Numbered from the stretch's first letter, positions 34,944-43,411 are shown. The stretch is 64,000 nt of DNA from Mycobacterium sp. ACS1612 (GCF_001667505.1 NZ_LZHZ01000061.1:1-64000); one strand, 5' to 3'. The notes: generated by a model not told the origin, from the letters alone. Translations and numbers: made by a program.

Positions 34944-35528
34944 ATGCAGTGGTTGACAGTGTCCTGGTGGCGGTGGCGGTTAGCCCAGGCGCGAGGCCGT
35001 AACCCGCTTGTTCGCTCTTCTGACCGCGTCGAGGTCGCTGTGCTGGCCGTCGCCGTCGTGGCTTTGCTGGCCGTCATTCCATTCGCGGGTGCGGTCGGCA
35101 CCGCGGTTCACGACGAACACGCCAAGATGTACGCCGAGCAGAACCTTGACCGGCATCGGGTCGCCGCCACCGCGACGGCCGACAGCAAGCCGAACCCTCG
35201 GGGCACCGCGGCGCGCGTGGAAGCCCGCTGGCAAGCGGGTGACATCGAGACCGCCGGGTTGGTCACTTACCGCGCACCGGTGAAAGACGGTTCGCAGGTT
35301 GACATCTGGGTCGACAAGGACGGCCGGCAGGTCAGCCCGCCCGCGCAGTCGTGGCAAGCAGGCGCCGACGCCGTGGTCGCCGCGGTCGGACTCTGGTTGT
35401 GCGCTGCTGGCATCGCAGCCCTGGTGGTCGCGCTGGTCCGCGGCGGCTTGAGGCATGCGCGGTACAACGCCTGGAACCGCGAGATCGTCGATTTGGTCCG
35501 GGAGGACGGCCGAACCGGTCGCCGGTGA
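34944..35528 (+). CDS. Rv1733c-like membrane protein
   Basis: A 194-residue protein with two membrane helices (about 31-53 and 140-163) and an extracytoplasmic loop of about 90 residues. It closely follows Rv1733c of M. tuberculosis: RGRNPLVRSSDRVE, LLAVIPFAGAVGTAVHDE, ARWQAGDIETAG, VDIWVDKDGR and ALGLWL-type AAVGLWLCAAG. Rv1733c is a DosR-regulon antigen of unknown function. GAGGAGGG precedes the ATG. No convincing DosR box is upstream, so dormancy control cannot be assumed here. Confidence 0.85.
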   Translation: MQWLTVSWWRWRLAQARGRNPLVRSSDRVEVAVLAVAVVALLAVIPFAGAVGTAVHDEHAKMYAEQNLDRHRVAATATADSKPNPRGTAARVEARWQAGDIETAGLVTYRAPVKDGSQVDIWVDKDGRQVSPPAQSWQAGADAVVAAVGLWLCAAGIAALVVALVRGGLRHARYNAWNREIVDLVREDGRTGRR

Positions 35529-35569
35529 ATCGCGCCCCACACGCGCCGCGGTAGTCCTACCGTGGGCTC

Positions 35570-36052
35570 ATGCCAGAACAGTCACCAGCGGTTACGTCAT
35601 CGCATCCGCCTGAGCGGCTTCTCCGCGCGGTCAACCCCGCGCTGAAGTTCTTGCTGCGCACCCCGCTTGCCGGCGCCGCCCGCAAGCAGTTGATGGTGCT
35701 GAGCTTCACGGGCCGCAAGTCGGGCAATCGGTACTCGATTCCGGTGAGCGCGCACCGAATCGACAGCACGCTCTATGCGCTTGCCGGCGCGACGTGGACG
35801 AAGAACTTCCGCAACGGGGCGCCGGCCGAAGTGCTGCTCGACGGCACGACGAAGGTCATGCACGGTGAGCTCATCGAAGACCCCGGGGCCGTCGCGGAAT
35901 TGGCGCACAAGGTCGCCGAGAACTACGGCGTCAAGCGCGCGCAGCGGATGATGGGGCTGCAGTTCCGGGACGGTCGGATCCCCACGGTCGACGAGTTCAG
36001 GGAAGCGGCCAAACGGGAGCCGCTGGTGGCGGTGAAGCTGACGCCTGCCTGA
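35570..36052 (+). CDS. F420-type deazaflavin-dependent nitroreductase family protein
   Basis: A 160-residue split-beta-barrel protein of the FDOR (Ddn-like) family: LMVLSFTGRKSGNRYSIPVS is the cofactor-phosphate binding segment, and ATWTKNFRNGAPAEVLLDG the second conserved block. Family members use F420H2 to reduce quinones, nitro compounds and other acceptors. The specific substrate is unknown. Its TGA overlaps the ATG of the DUF2237 gene (TGATG), so the two are co-translated. Confidence 0.85.
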   Translation: MPEQSPAVTSSHPPERLLRAVNPALKFLLRTPLAGAARKQLMVLSFTGRKSGNRYSIPVSAHRIDSTLYALAGATWTKNFRNGAPAEVLLDGTTKVMHGELIEDPGAVAELAHKVAENYGVKRAQRMMGLQFRDGRIPTVDEFREAAKREPLVAVKLTPA

Positions 36053-36447
36053 TGTCCGAGACCCCTGAGATCAATGTGCTCGGTGAACCGCTTCAGCCGT
36101 GCGGGACCGAGCCGATGACCGGTTTCTACCGCGACGGCTGCTGCTCGACGGGTCCGGAGGACATCGGCAGGCACACGATCTGTGCCGTGGTGACCGCGGA
36201 GTTCCTGGAACATCAGCGGTCGATCGGCAACGATCTGTCGACACCTCGGCACGAGTACCGCTTTCCCGGCCTGACGCCGGGCGACCGCTGGTGCGTCACC
36301 GCGGCCAATTGGTTCCGCGCCTATCAGGACGGATGCGCCGCTCCGGTGGTGCTGGCCAGCACCCATGAGCGCACGCTGGACGTGGTGCCGTTGGATGCGC
36401 TTCGGGAGCATGCCGTCGATGTGCCCGACGATCTCGGCGGGCTCTGA
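36052..36447 (+). CDS. DUF2237 family protein
   Basis: A 131-residue cytoplasmic protein with the complete DUF2237 signature: NVLGEPLQPCGTEPMTGFYRDGCC, EDIGRHTICAVVTAEFLEHQRSIGNDLSTP, LTPGDRWCVTAANW and PVVLASTHERTLD. Four conserved Cys and His suggest a metal or cofactor site. The function is unknown. The ATG overlaps the upstream FDOR stop by one base. Confidence 0.85.
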   Translation: MSETPEINVLGEPLQPCGTEPMTGFYRDGCCSTGPEDIGRHTICAVVTAEFLEHQRSIGNDLSTPRHEYRFPGLTPGDRWCVTAANWFRAYQDGCAAPVVLASTHERTLDVVPLDALREHAVDVPDDLGGL

Positions 36448-36465
36448 CGCGATCGACCAGGCCCG

Positions 36466-37251
36466 CTACTGGGATTCGCGGGCGTACGCCGCGGTGAGCA
36501 CACGTGGGCCGGATTCGGTGATCGCGATGGTGTGCTCGCAGTGCGCGGTGTTCGACCCGTCCGCCGAGCGCAGCGTCCACCCGTCGGGATCCATCACCAG
36601 CCGGTTGCTGCCGCGCGCCCACCACGGCTCGAGCGCCAGAGTCATCCCCGGCTGCAGCAGCAGCCCACGCCCGCGCCTCCCGAGGTTGGGCACGTGCGGA
36701 TCCTCGTGCATGGTGCGGCCAAGGCCATGCCCGCCGAATTCGGTGTTGACCCGATAACCGGCATCGGCAGCGACCTCACCGATGGCCGCCGAGATGTCGC
36801 CGAGTCGACCGCCCGGCACCGCCGCCGCCACCGCCGCGTCCAACGCTCTGCGCGTCGAGGAGACCAGCGCCTTGTCCTCCGCGTCGGCCGCCTCGCCGAC
36901 GATCACGGTCACCGCGGCATCGGCCACCCAACCGTCAATCGACACCGCGAAGTCAAGGCTCAACACGTCGCCGTCGCGCAACACGTAATCGCGCGGAAGC
37001 CCATGCAGCACAGCATCATTGACCGACAGGCAGATGACGTTCTTGAACGGGCCACGCCCGAACGACGGCGCGTAATCCCAGTAGCACGACGTCGCACCGC
37101 GCGCGGCGATCAGCTCGCGGGCGTGATGCTCGAGCTGCATCAGGTTCACCCCGGGCTCAGCCTCCGACGACAGCATCGCCAGCGTCTCCGCGACGAATGC
37201 CCCGGTGACTGCCATCTTGTCGATCTCGGCCGCCGTCTTCAGTTCGATCAT
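36466..37251 (-). CDS. map: type I methionine aminopeptidase
   Basis: A 261-residue metalloprotease that removes the initiator Met from nascent proteins. Metal ligands are visible: the two Asp in LSLDFAVSIDGWVADAAVTV, His in EFGGHGLGRTMHEDPHVPN, Glu in TLALEPWWARG and the final Glu in HCEHTIAITESGP. No N-terminal zinc-finger extension is present. The start at 37251 (MIELKTAAEI) gives the usual length; an ATG at 37260 is also possible. It diverges from a small XRE regulator over a palindrome, unusual for a housekeeping enzyme. Mycobacteria usually have two Map enzymes, so this may be the conditional one. Confidence 0.9.
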   Translation of the reverse strand: MIELKTAAEIDKMAVTGAFVAETLAMLSSEAEPGVNLMQLEHHARELIAARGATSCYWDYAPSFGRGPFKNVICLSVNDAVLHGLPRDYVLRDGDVLSLDFAVSIDGWVADAAVTVIVGEAADAEDKALVSSTRRALDAAVAAAVPGGRLGDISAAIGEVAADAGYRVNTEFGGHGLGRTMHEDPHVPNLGRRGRGLLLQPGMTLALEPWWARGSNRLVMDPDGWTLRSADGSNTAHCEHTIAITESGPRVLTAAYARESQ

Positions 37252-37271
37252 GTGCCACATCCATCCAGCAT

Positions 37272-37287
37272 CGGTATTTTTATACCG
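37272..37287. promoter_or_regulatory. 16-bp palindrome between map and XRE gene
   Basis: CGGTAT-TTTT-ATACCG is a perfect dyad centred in the 50-bp gap between the divergent map and XRE starts. TATACC within it could be the -10 of the XRE gene, so a protein bound here would block that promoter. It is the obvious candidate for autoregulation by the XRE protein. Confidence 0.5.
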
Positions 37288-37301
37288 CTATGCTAACCGG
37301 C

Positions 37302-37568
37302 ATGGTGCGCGTACCGCTGAGCCCCGAGCAGGTGCGAGCCGGCCAACGCCTCGGCGCGCTGATGAGGACGGCCAGGGCCGGACGCGACCCGGAGACCATC
37401 GCGCGCAACGCGGGCATCTCCCCCGAGACGCTGCGCAAGATCGAGGTCGGACGGCTGCCGAGCCCGAGCTTCGGCACCGTGATCGGCCTGTGCAACGCCC
37501 TCGGCCTGCCGCTGCAGGAGGCCGCCGACGCCTGGCACGGCACCGACGGCCAACCGATGGCCATCTAG
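37302..37568 (+). CDS. XRE-family small helix-turn-helix regulator
   Basis: An 88-residue protein that is almost all HTH: LGALMRTARAGRDPETIARNAGISPETLRKIE with the recognition helix at ISPETLRKIEVGR, then SFGTVIGLCNALGLPL, typical of Cro/CI-type regulators. No effector domain is present. The ATG at 37302 leaves a short leader after the palindrome; an ATG at 37290 would add four residues. It diverges from map, and its stop shares CTAG with the convergent LLM gene. Confidence 0.82.
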   Translation: MVRVPLSPEQVRAGQRLGALMRTARAGRDPETIARNAGISPETLRKIEVGRLPSPSFGTVIGLCNALGLPLQEAADAWHGTDGQPMAI

Positions 37569-38584
37569 CCGACTGCGGCGAGCAACCGCTCCAACGTCGC
37601 GAGGTGCGACTCATAGTCACCTTCGATCTTCGCCAGCAGGGTGCTGATGCCCGCTTCTCGATACAATTTCAGTCGCTGCTCGATCTGCTCTTGTGTGCCA
37701 ACCAGATTCGTCAGCCGGCCGAGGTCGAGCGGTACCGCCCGACGCGCCTCGTCGCGGTCTCCGCTCTGCCACAGCTGGGCGACCCTGGCGACCTCGTCGC
37801 CGTAACCCAACCGCGTGAACGCGTCGTTGTAGAAGTTGCGGCCCTTGGCGCCCATCGCCCCGATCGTGAACGCATAACCGTCCGCATGCCTGCGCGCCGC
37901 GGCCGAAGCGGCGGCTTCGTCGTCGTGGAACTCGACCGCGACCGGCGCCACCAGATCGAGATCCGCCAACCTCCGTCCCGCCTTCCGCGCGCCCTCGCGC
38001 AGCGGAGAAAAGAACACCTCCGCGGCTTCCGGGATGAACGCGTTGCCCAGCCACCCGTCGGCCATCTCGCCGGTCAGGCGCAGGTTGCGCGGGCCCATCG
38101 CCGCCACGAACACCGGCACGTGCCTGGGCCGGACCTGCGGCCTCAGCGCCGCCCCGCTGCTGTCCGGCAGCGGTAGCGGGTAGATCTCGCCGGGATGCTC
38201 GAGTCGGTCCCCGCGGCTGACGATCCTGACGATCTCGATGGTTTCCCTGGTGGTCTCCACCGGCTTGTGGAACCGCACGCCATGCCAACCCTCCATCACC
38301 CGCGGTCCCGACGTGCCGACGCCCAGCAGGAACCTGCCGTCCGACAACTCCTGCAGGCTCAGCGCCGACGTCGCCAGCATCGCGGGGCTTCGCGAACCCA
38401 GTTGCACCACAAAGGTTCCCAGTTTGATCGTCGACGTCTTGGCGGCGACGTACGCCAGCCCGGTCAAGGCGTCATAGCCCCACACCTCGGGCGTCCACAA
38501 CGAGTCGACGCCGAGCCGCTCCGCCTCGACCGCGAACTCCATTGCGCCCGGCAACCGGGGTTCGATGATTGCGCCGACCTTCAC
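37565..38584 (-). CDS. LLM-class F420-dependent oxidoreductase
   Basis: A 339-residue TIM-barrel protein of the luciferase-like monooxygenase superfamily: AIIEPRLPGAMEFAVEAERLGVDSLWTPE, GTFVVQLGSRSPAMLATSALSLQELSDGRFLLGVG, PVFVAAMGPRNLRLTGE. Actinobacterial relatives use F420 rather than FMN. The GTG at 38584 follows GAGG at about 8 nt; the ATG at 38620 would overlap the promoter of the divergent SRPBCC gene. The substrate cannot be inferred. Confidence 0.85.
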   Translation of the reverse strand: MKVGAIIEPRLPGAMEFAVEAERLGVDSLWTPEVWGYDALTGLAYVAAKTSTIKLGTFVVQLGSRSPAMLATSALSLQELSDGRFLLGVGTSGPRVMEGWHGVRFHKPVETTRETIEIVRIVSRGDRLEHPGEIYPLPLPDSSGAALRPQVRPRHVPVFVAAMGPRNLRLTGEMADGWLGNAFIPEAAEVFFSPLREGARKAGRRLADLDLVAPVAVEFHDDEAAASAAARRHADGYAFTIGAMGAKGRNFYNDAFTRLGYGDEVARVAQLWQSGDRDEARRAVPLDLGRLTNLVGTQEQIEQRLKLYREAGISTLLAKIEGDYESHLATLERLLAAVG

Positions 38585-38622
38585 CCGGGTGCCTCGCTTT
38601 CCGACCGTGGCATGCTGCAACG

Positions 38623-39126
38623 GTGCGTTACCGTGATCAGCCCACCATAGAAGTGACGCAGCGCGTGCGGTGCGATCCGGCGACGGCCTGGAGCTACGTC
38701 ACCGACATCACGCTGTCCGAGCGGTGCTCCAACGAACTGCAGTCCACCGAATGGGTCGACGGCCCCCATCGCGTCGAAGTCGGCGCCCGCTTCCGCGGCC
38801 GCAGCACCCACGACGCGTTCGGCGAGTGGGAAACGGTCTGCGAGGTCGTCGAGGTAGACGACCAGCGCCGGTGGGTGTGGAACGTCGTCGGCCCCGAGGG
38901 AGTCAGCGCCACATGGGGTTTCGAGGTGGAGCCCACCAGCGACGGTGCGCTGATCCGGCAGTGGGGCCGGATGGGTCCCGGACCGTCGGGGTTGACGCCC
39001 GGCATCGCCGCGCAGCCGGACAAGGAGGCCAGGATCATCTCCCGGCGGCTATCCGAATGGCAGGAGAACATGGCGGCCAATCTCGAGTGGATCCGGTGCC
39101 AAGTCGAGGGCGAGACGGGTCAGTAG
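38623..39126 (+). CDS. SRPBCC (START-like) family protein
   Basis: A 167-residue protein with the SRPBCC fold: the N-terminal strand IEVTQRVRCDPATAWSYVTD, LSERCSNELQSTEWVDG, WETVCEVVEVDDQRRWVWNV and a long C-terminal helix (EWQENMAANLEWIRCQVEG). These proteins form deep hydrophobic pockets for lipids or polyketides. The GTG at 38623 has no Shine-Dalgarno, so a leaderless mRNA is possible. The APH-like gene follows after 7 bp, so the two are probably one operon. Confidence 0.8.
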   Translation: MRYRDQPTIEVTQRVRCDPATAWSYVTDITLSERCSNELQSTEWVDGPHRVEVGARFRGRSTHDAFGEWETVCEVVEVDDQRRWVWNVVGPEGVSATWGFEVEPTSDGALIRQWGRMGPGPSGLTPGIAAQPDKEARIISRRLSEWQENMAANLEWIRCQVEGETGQ

Positions 39127-39133
39127 CCGCCCG

Positions 39134-39913
39134 GTGACCGACCTCTTGGAGCAGTGGCGGCTGCGCAGCGACGGGGAACCGACCAGCAGGCCCGGTTCGG
39201 TGGTGTTGCCCGTGACGACGTCCGACGGCGTGCCCGCCGTCCTCAAGATCGGCGGCGGCTCCGAGCACGAGCACCTGGTGTTGCGGCGATGGGGCGGCGC
39301 CGGCGCGGTGCGGCTACTGTCCGCAGATCCGCGACAGCACGCCGTGCTGCTGGAGCGGCTGCATCCGGACAGCCTGGAAACCTTGCCCGACATCGAGGCG
39401 TGCGAGGTGGTGGCCGGCCTCTACCGTCGGCTCCACGTCGCCGCCCTGCCCCAACTGCCCACCATCACGTCATCTCTCGAGCAGTGGCTCGGCGAATTCG
39501 AGGCCTTGCCGCGCAGCGCGCCGATCCCGCACCGCCTCGTCGAGCAGGCGGTTTCGCTGAGCCGCGAGCTGGTCGGCCAGCCGGCCGACACCGTCGTCCA
39601 CGGCAACCTTCACTACGCGAACGTCCTTGCCGCCGATCGGGAACCGTGGCTGGCGATCGCGCCGCGGCCCGCGAACGGCGATCCACACTACGAGCTCGCG
39701 CCGATGCTCTCCCACCGGTGGGACGAGCTCGCTGGCGGCGTCCGCGACGGCCTGCGACGACGCTTCTACACGCTGGTCGACGCGGCAGGCTTCGACGAGG
39801 ACAAAGCCCGCGCCTGGGTGCTCGTCCGAGTCGTACACCAGGCCGTGCGCGAACTCTCCGACGCCGCCGCGCTGACGAAGTATGTTGCGCTGGCAAAAGC
39901 CGTCCAGGATTAG
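39134..39913 (+). CDS. APH(6)-like kinase-fold protein lacking catalytic aspartates
   Basis: A 259-residue protein with the aminoglycoside/hydroxyurea phosphotransferase layout: P-loop-like N-lobe, VLKIGGGSEHEH (Lys38), LERLHPDSLE, then the catalytic loop. Where the family has HGDLHxxN the protein has HGNLHYAN (Asn158), and where it has the Mg-binding AIDP it has AIAP (Ala176). Asn163 is kept. Loss of both aspartates predicts very weak or no phosphotransfer. It may be a pseudokinase, or bind a ligand without turnover. GTG start; probably co-transcribed with the SRPBCC gene. An active resistance enzyme should not be assumed. Confidence 0.75.
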   Translation: MTDLLEQWRLRSDGEPTSRPGSVVLPVTTSDGVPAVLKIGGGSEHEHLVLRRWGGAGAVRLLSADPRQHAVLLERLHPDSLETLPDIEACEVVAGLYRRLHVAALPQLPTITSSLEQWLGEFEALPRSAPIPHRLVEQAVSLSRELVGQPADTVVHGNLHYANVLAADREPWLAIAPRPANGDPHYELAPMLSHRWDELAGGVRDGLRRRFYTLVDAAGFDEDKARAWVLVRVVHQAVRELSDAAALTKYVALAKAVQD

Positions 39914-40058
39914 AGAGTATTTGCTCCGCAACCTCAATTCAGGACTCACTTCGGTTGAGTGCCAACGATCTTGAACGACAGGCGTAATCTCGGCTCAAGT
40001 GTCCAAGCAGCTGACACTGAAACCAACCGCCCGTTTCGACCGCCGGACAGGATGCACA

Positions 40059-41000
40059 GTGGCAGAAACCAGCCGTGAAACCCAGGTCAAACCGGTCTCA
40101 CCCGCACAGTCCAAGTGGCTGTCCAAGTCAGCGGCGCAGACCCGCGGCTCGGACAAGAAGGAAGTCCAGTTCCACTACGACATTTCGAACGACTTCTTCA
40201 AATTGTGGCAGGACCCCACGCAGACGTATAGCTGCGCATACTTCGAGCGCGACGACATGACGCTCGAGCAGGCGCAAATGGCCAAGGTCGACCTTTCTCT
40301 CGGCAAGCTCGGTTTGCAGCCCGGGATGACGCTTCTCGACATCGGCTGCGGTTGGGGGTCGACCATCGCCCGCGCCGTGGAGAAATACGACGTCAACGTC
40401 ATCGGTCTGACGCTGTCGGAGAACCAGAAGCGCCACATCGAGGACTACTGGTTCGCCAACCTCAAGAGCGACCGCAAGATGGAAGTCCGGCTACAGCCGT
40501 GGGAGGAGTTCGAGGGCCAGGTCGATCGGATCGTGTCGATCGGCGCCTTCGAGCACTTCGGCTTCAACAAGTACGACGACTACTTCAAGAACACGTTCAG
40601 TTGGCTGCCCGACGACGGAGTGATGCTGCTGCACACGATCATCATTCCGAGCGACGAGGAGATCAAAGCCAAGAAATTGCCGCTGACGATGTCCAACGTT
40701 CGCTTCATCAAGTTCATCATGGACGAGATCTACCCGGGGGGCCGGCTGCCGCTGGCGTCGATGGTGAAGGAGCACGCGGCGGCGGCCGGCTACACCGTGA
40801 CACGTGAGCAACACCTTCAGCCGCACTATGTTCGGACGCTCGACACCTGGGCGGCTAATCTCGAATCGAAGAAGGACGAGGCCATCGCGATCACGTCCGA
40901 ACAGATCTACGAACGCTTCATGAAGTACCTGACCGGCTGCGCCGATCTCTTCCGCAACGGCTACACCGATGTTTGCCAGTTCACATGCGAGAAGGGTTGA
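40059..41000 (+). CDS. cyclopropane mycolic acid synthase-family methyltransferase
   Basis: A 313-residue SAM-dependent methyltransferase of the CmaA/MmaA/PcaA family, which methylate or cyclopropanate double bonds of meromycolates. Features: FHYDISNDFFKLW, YSCAYFERDDMTLEQAQ, SAM loop LLDIGCGWGST, LTLSENQ, the bicarbonate-site motif SIGAFEHFG, and C-terminal YLTGCADLFRNGYTDVCQFT. The GTG at 40059 follows GGACAGGA; the GTG at 39999 would add 20 residues without support. It forms a tandem with the UmaA-like gene 91 bp downstream. Which mycolate position it modifies cannot be told from sequence alone. Confidence 0.88.
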   Translation: MAETSRETQVKPVSPAQSKWLSKSAAQTRGSDKKEVQFHYDISNDFFKLWQDPTQTYSCAYFERDDMTLEQAQMAKVDLSLGKLGLQPGMTLLDIGCGWGSTIARAVEKYDVNVIGLTLSENQKRHIEDYWFANLKSDRKMEVRLQPWEEFEGQVDRIVSIGAFEHFGFNKYDDYFKNTFSWLPDDGVMLLHTIIIPSDEEIKAKKLPLTMSNVRFIKFIMDEIYPGGRLPLASMVKEHAAAAGYTVTREQHLQPHYVRTLDTWAANLESKKDEAIAITSEQIYERFMKYLTGCADLFRNGYTDVCQFTCEKG

Positions 41001-41091
41001 TTGGGCCGATGAACGAACCCTGAGGTAGAACAAAGGGGGGGTCGGTCCGTCAGCGATCGCACAGCGATCTGTCCGGAGGAGGTCGATAACA

Positions 41092-41976
41092 GTGGCCAAT
41101 AGCAACGCGAGTTCGACACCGTTGCGTCCGCACTTCGAGGAAATACAAGCCCACTACGACCTTTCCGACGATTTCTTCGGGACCTTCCAGGACCCCTCGC
41201 GGACGTACAGTTGCGCCTACTTCGAGCGCGACGACATGTCGCTCGAAGACGCGCAGATGGCCAAGATCGATCTCGCACTGGACAAACTCGACCTGCAGCC
41301 GGGGATGACGCTGCTGGATGTCGGATGCGGCTGGGGCTCGGTGCTCAAACGCGCCGTCGAGAAGTACGACGTCAACGTGATCGGCCTGACGCTGAGCAAG
41401 AACCAATGCGTGTACTGCCAGCACCTGCTGCAGGAGATGGAATCGGAGCGCTCGCGCAACGTGTCCCTGCAGGGCTGGGAGGAGTTCAGCGGCTCTGTCG
41501 ACCGCATCGTCAGCATCGAGGCGTTCGAGGCCTTCCCGAAGGACCGCTACGCCGCCTTCTTCGAAACCTGCTTCCGCAGTCTGCCGTCCGGCGGCCGGAT
41601 GGTCCTGCAGACGATCCTGGGGCATCCGCTGAAGCGCTGGCCCGACATGGGCATTCCGATCACCATGTCGGACTTGAAGTTCATGCGCTTCATCGCCAAG
41701 GAGATCTTCCCCGGCGGCGCCATCCCGTGCGACGAAGACATCGCCGAATACTCAGGCGCCGCCGGGCTTTCGCTGGAGCACACGCAGTACCTGAACGAGC
41801 ATTACGTGCGGACCCTCGACACATGGGCGGCCAATCTGGAGGCCGCGCACGACGAGGCCGTGGCCGCCACGTCCGAAGAGGTTTATCAGCGCTACATGCG
41901 CTACCTGACCGGATGCTCGGACTTCTTCAACCGCGGTATCAGCGAGTTGGGACAGTTCACGCTCGTCAAGCCCTGA
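41092..41976 (+). CDS. umaA: UmaA-like mycolic acid methyltransferase
   Basis: A 294-residue paralogue of the gene before it: AHYDLSDDFFGTF, YSCAYFERDDMSLEDAQ, LLDVGCGWGS, LTLSKNQ. At the motif that is GAFEHFG in most family members it has EAFEAFPKDRYAAFF, closely like GAFEAFKMERYAAFF of M. tuberculosis UmaA (Rv0469). The missing His next to the bicarbonate site may change or abolish cyclopropanation. The start is GTG behind GGAGG. It is tandem with the preceding methyltransferase and convergent on the KasA-like gene, 6 bp between stops. Confidence 0.8.
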   Translation: MANSNASSTPLRPHFEEIQAHYDLSDDFFGTFQDPSRTYSCAYFERDDMSLEDAQMAKIDLALDKLDLQPGMTLLDVGCGWGSVLKRAVEKYDVNVIGLTLSKNQCVYCQHLLQEMESERSRNVSLQGWEEFSGSVDRIVSIEAFEAFPKDRYAAFFETCFRSLPSGGRMVLQTILGHPLKRWPDMGIPITMSDLKFMRFIAKEIFPGGAIPCDEDIAEYSGAAGLSLEHTQYLNEHYVRTLDTWAANLEAAHDEAVAATSEEVYQRYMRYLTGCSDFFNRGISELGQFTLVKP

Positions 41977-41982
41977 GCATGC

Positions 41983-43233
41983 TCACGCGGCACCGAAGAC
42001 CAGCGCGACGTTGTTGCCGCCCATCCCGAATGAATTGGCCACCGCGTAGCGGTAATCGGCGCGCCGCGCGTCGCCGGTGACGACGTCGAGGTCGATCTCG
42101 GGATCGAGTTGCTTCACATTGCGCGTCGGCGGCACGACGCCGTCGCGCAGCGCCTGCACCGTCAGCACGGCCTCCACCGCCCCTGCCGCGCCGAGTGAGT
42201 GACCGAGCGCGGCCTTGGGGGCGTAGACCGCGGGCTTGTGGTCGCCGAACGCCCGGCTGATCGCGCGCGCCTCGGCCAGGTCACCGAGCGCCGTTCCGGT
42301 GGCGTGCGCTTTGACGTGGTCGATGTCGGACGGCGTCAACCCGGCCAGTTCGATGGCGCGGGTGATGGCCGCGGCGGCCTGTTCGCCGGTCGGGTCCGGC
42401 TCGACGTTGTCGTAGCCGTCCGACGTCATGGCCGCACCCATCACCCGAGCCAGGATCGGCGCGTTGCGGGCCTTCGCGTGCTCCTCCGTCTCGATCAGCA
42501 TTAGCGCGCCGCCCTCGCCGAGCACCATGCCGTCGCGGTCCTTGTCGAACGGCCGGCAGGCCCCTTCCGGATCGTCGTTGTTGGTGGACAACAGCCCCAT
42601 CTGCCAGAACGACGCGACCGGGACCGCCTCGATATGCGTTTCCACGCCACCACAAATCGCGACGTCAGCCTCACCGAGCACAATCTGCCGCCACGCCTCC
42701 GCGACTGCCGCGGCGCCCGACGTGTCCGCCATCACCGGCGAGATGATGCCCGCCTTGGCCTCGCGATCGAGTCCGACGGCGGCGGCGGGCGCGTTGGGCA
42801 TGTACATCTGCACCGCCAGCGGCGACACCGCGCGCAGCCCTTTTTCCTTCCACATGTCGTACTGCTCCGCGATCTCCTGCGTGCTGCCCAGTGCCAGGCC
42901 GATGGAGATCATCAACCGCCGGGTATCGACGTCGGGAGTTCCTGCGAGCTCCCACAGCCGCCTGCCCAAGACCAGCGACATCTTCTGCATGTACGCGAGC
43001 CGTCGCAGTTCGACACGGCTCAGGTGCTCGTCGAAGTTCTCCTGCAGCGAACCGCCGATGCGCACCGGCGATTCGAACTCGGGCACGAACGGCTTGTCCA
43101 GTTCGCGAATGCCGCTGTGCCCTTCGAGCAATAACTGCCACGTCTTTTCTGCGTCCGACGCAAGCGATGTGGTCGACGTTATCGCGGTGACGACAACGTC
43201 GGCGAACCCATCGCCGGTACTCAACGGTGCCAT
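41983..43233 (-). CDS. KasA-like ketosynthase with active-site Cys replaced by Asp
   Basis: A 416-residue protein, the same length as KasA of the FAS-II meromycolate system, and collinear with it throughout (STTSLASDAEKTWQLL, SPLAVQMYMPNAPAAA, AWRQIVLGEADVAICGGVE, NNDDPEGACRPFDKDRDG). At the nucleophile KasA has SACSSG; here it is MADTSG, with Asp170 in place of Cys171. The two His and the Lys (KAHATG, APKAALGHS) are intact. Without Cys it cannot form an acyl-enzyme, so it cannot be a normal condensing enzyme; it might act as a decarboxylase or as the partner of an active KS. The start at 43233 (MAPLSTGDGF) aligns with KasA. Confidence 0.85.
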   Translation of the reverse strand: MAPLSTGDGFADVVVTAITSTTSLASDAEKTWQLLLEGHSGIRELDKPFVPEFESPVRIGGSLQENFDEHLSRVELRRLAYMQKMSLVLGRRLWELAGTPDVDTRRLMISIGLALGSTQEIAEQYDMWKEKGLRAVSPLAVQMYMPNAPAAAVGLDREAKAGIISPVMADTSGAAAVAEAWRQIVLGEADVAICGGVETHIEAVPVASFWQMGLLSTNNDDPEGACRPFDKDRDGMVLGEGGALMLIETEEHAKARNAPILARVMGAAMTSDGYDNVEPDPTGEQAAAAITRAIELAGLTPSDIDHVKAHATGTALGDLAEARAISRAFGDHKPAVYAPKAALGHSLGAAGAVEAVLTVQALRDGVVPPTRNVKQLDPEIDLDVVTGDARRADYRYAVANSFGMGGNNVALVFGAA

Positions 43234-43411
43234 GCCTGCTGGATTCCTTCGCTTGCCGACCGTCTTCGGGTGCTCCACACCAGATTAAAGTCTTCGGCGG
43301 GAGCCGACAGTCCTTCACCTCAGCTGTTCGTCGGGTGACCTTGCCGTCAGGTTTGCTCGATACCCCGCGTCGCGCCAGGCGAAACCGCGCGTCGCGCGGT
43401 GGTCGAGCCAT

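Noticed and set aside
39134..39913. functional aminoglycoside phosphotransferase
   Set aside because: Both catalytic aspartates are replaced (N158, A176), so resistance activity is unlikely.
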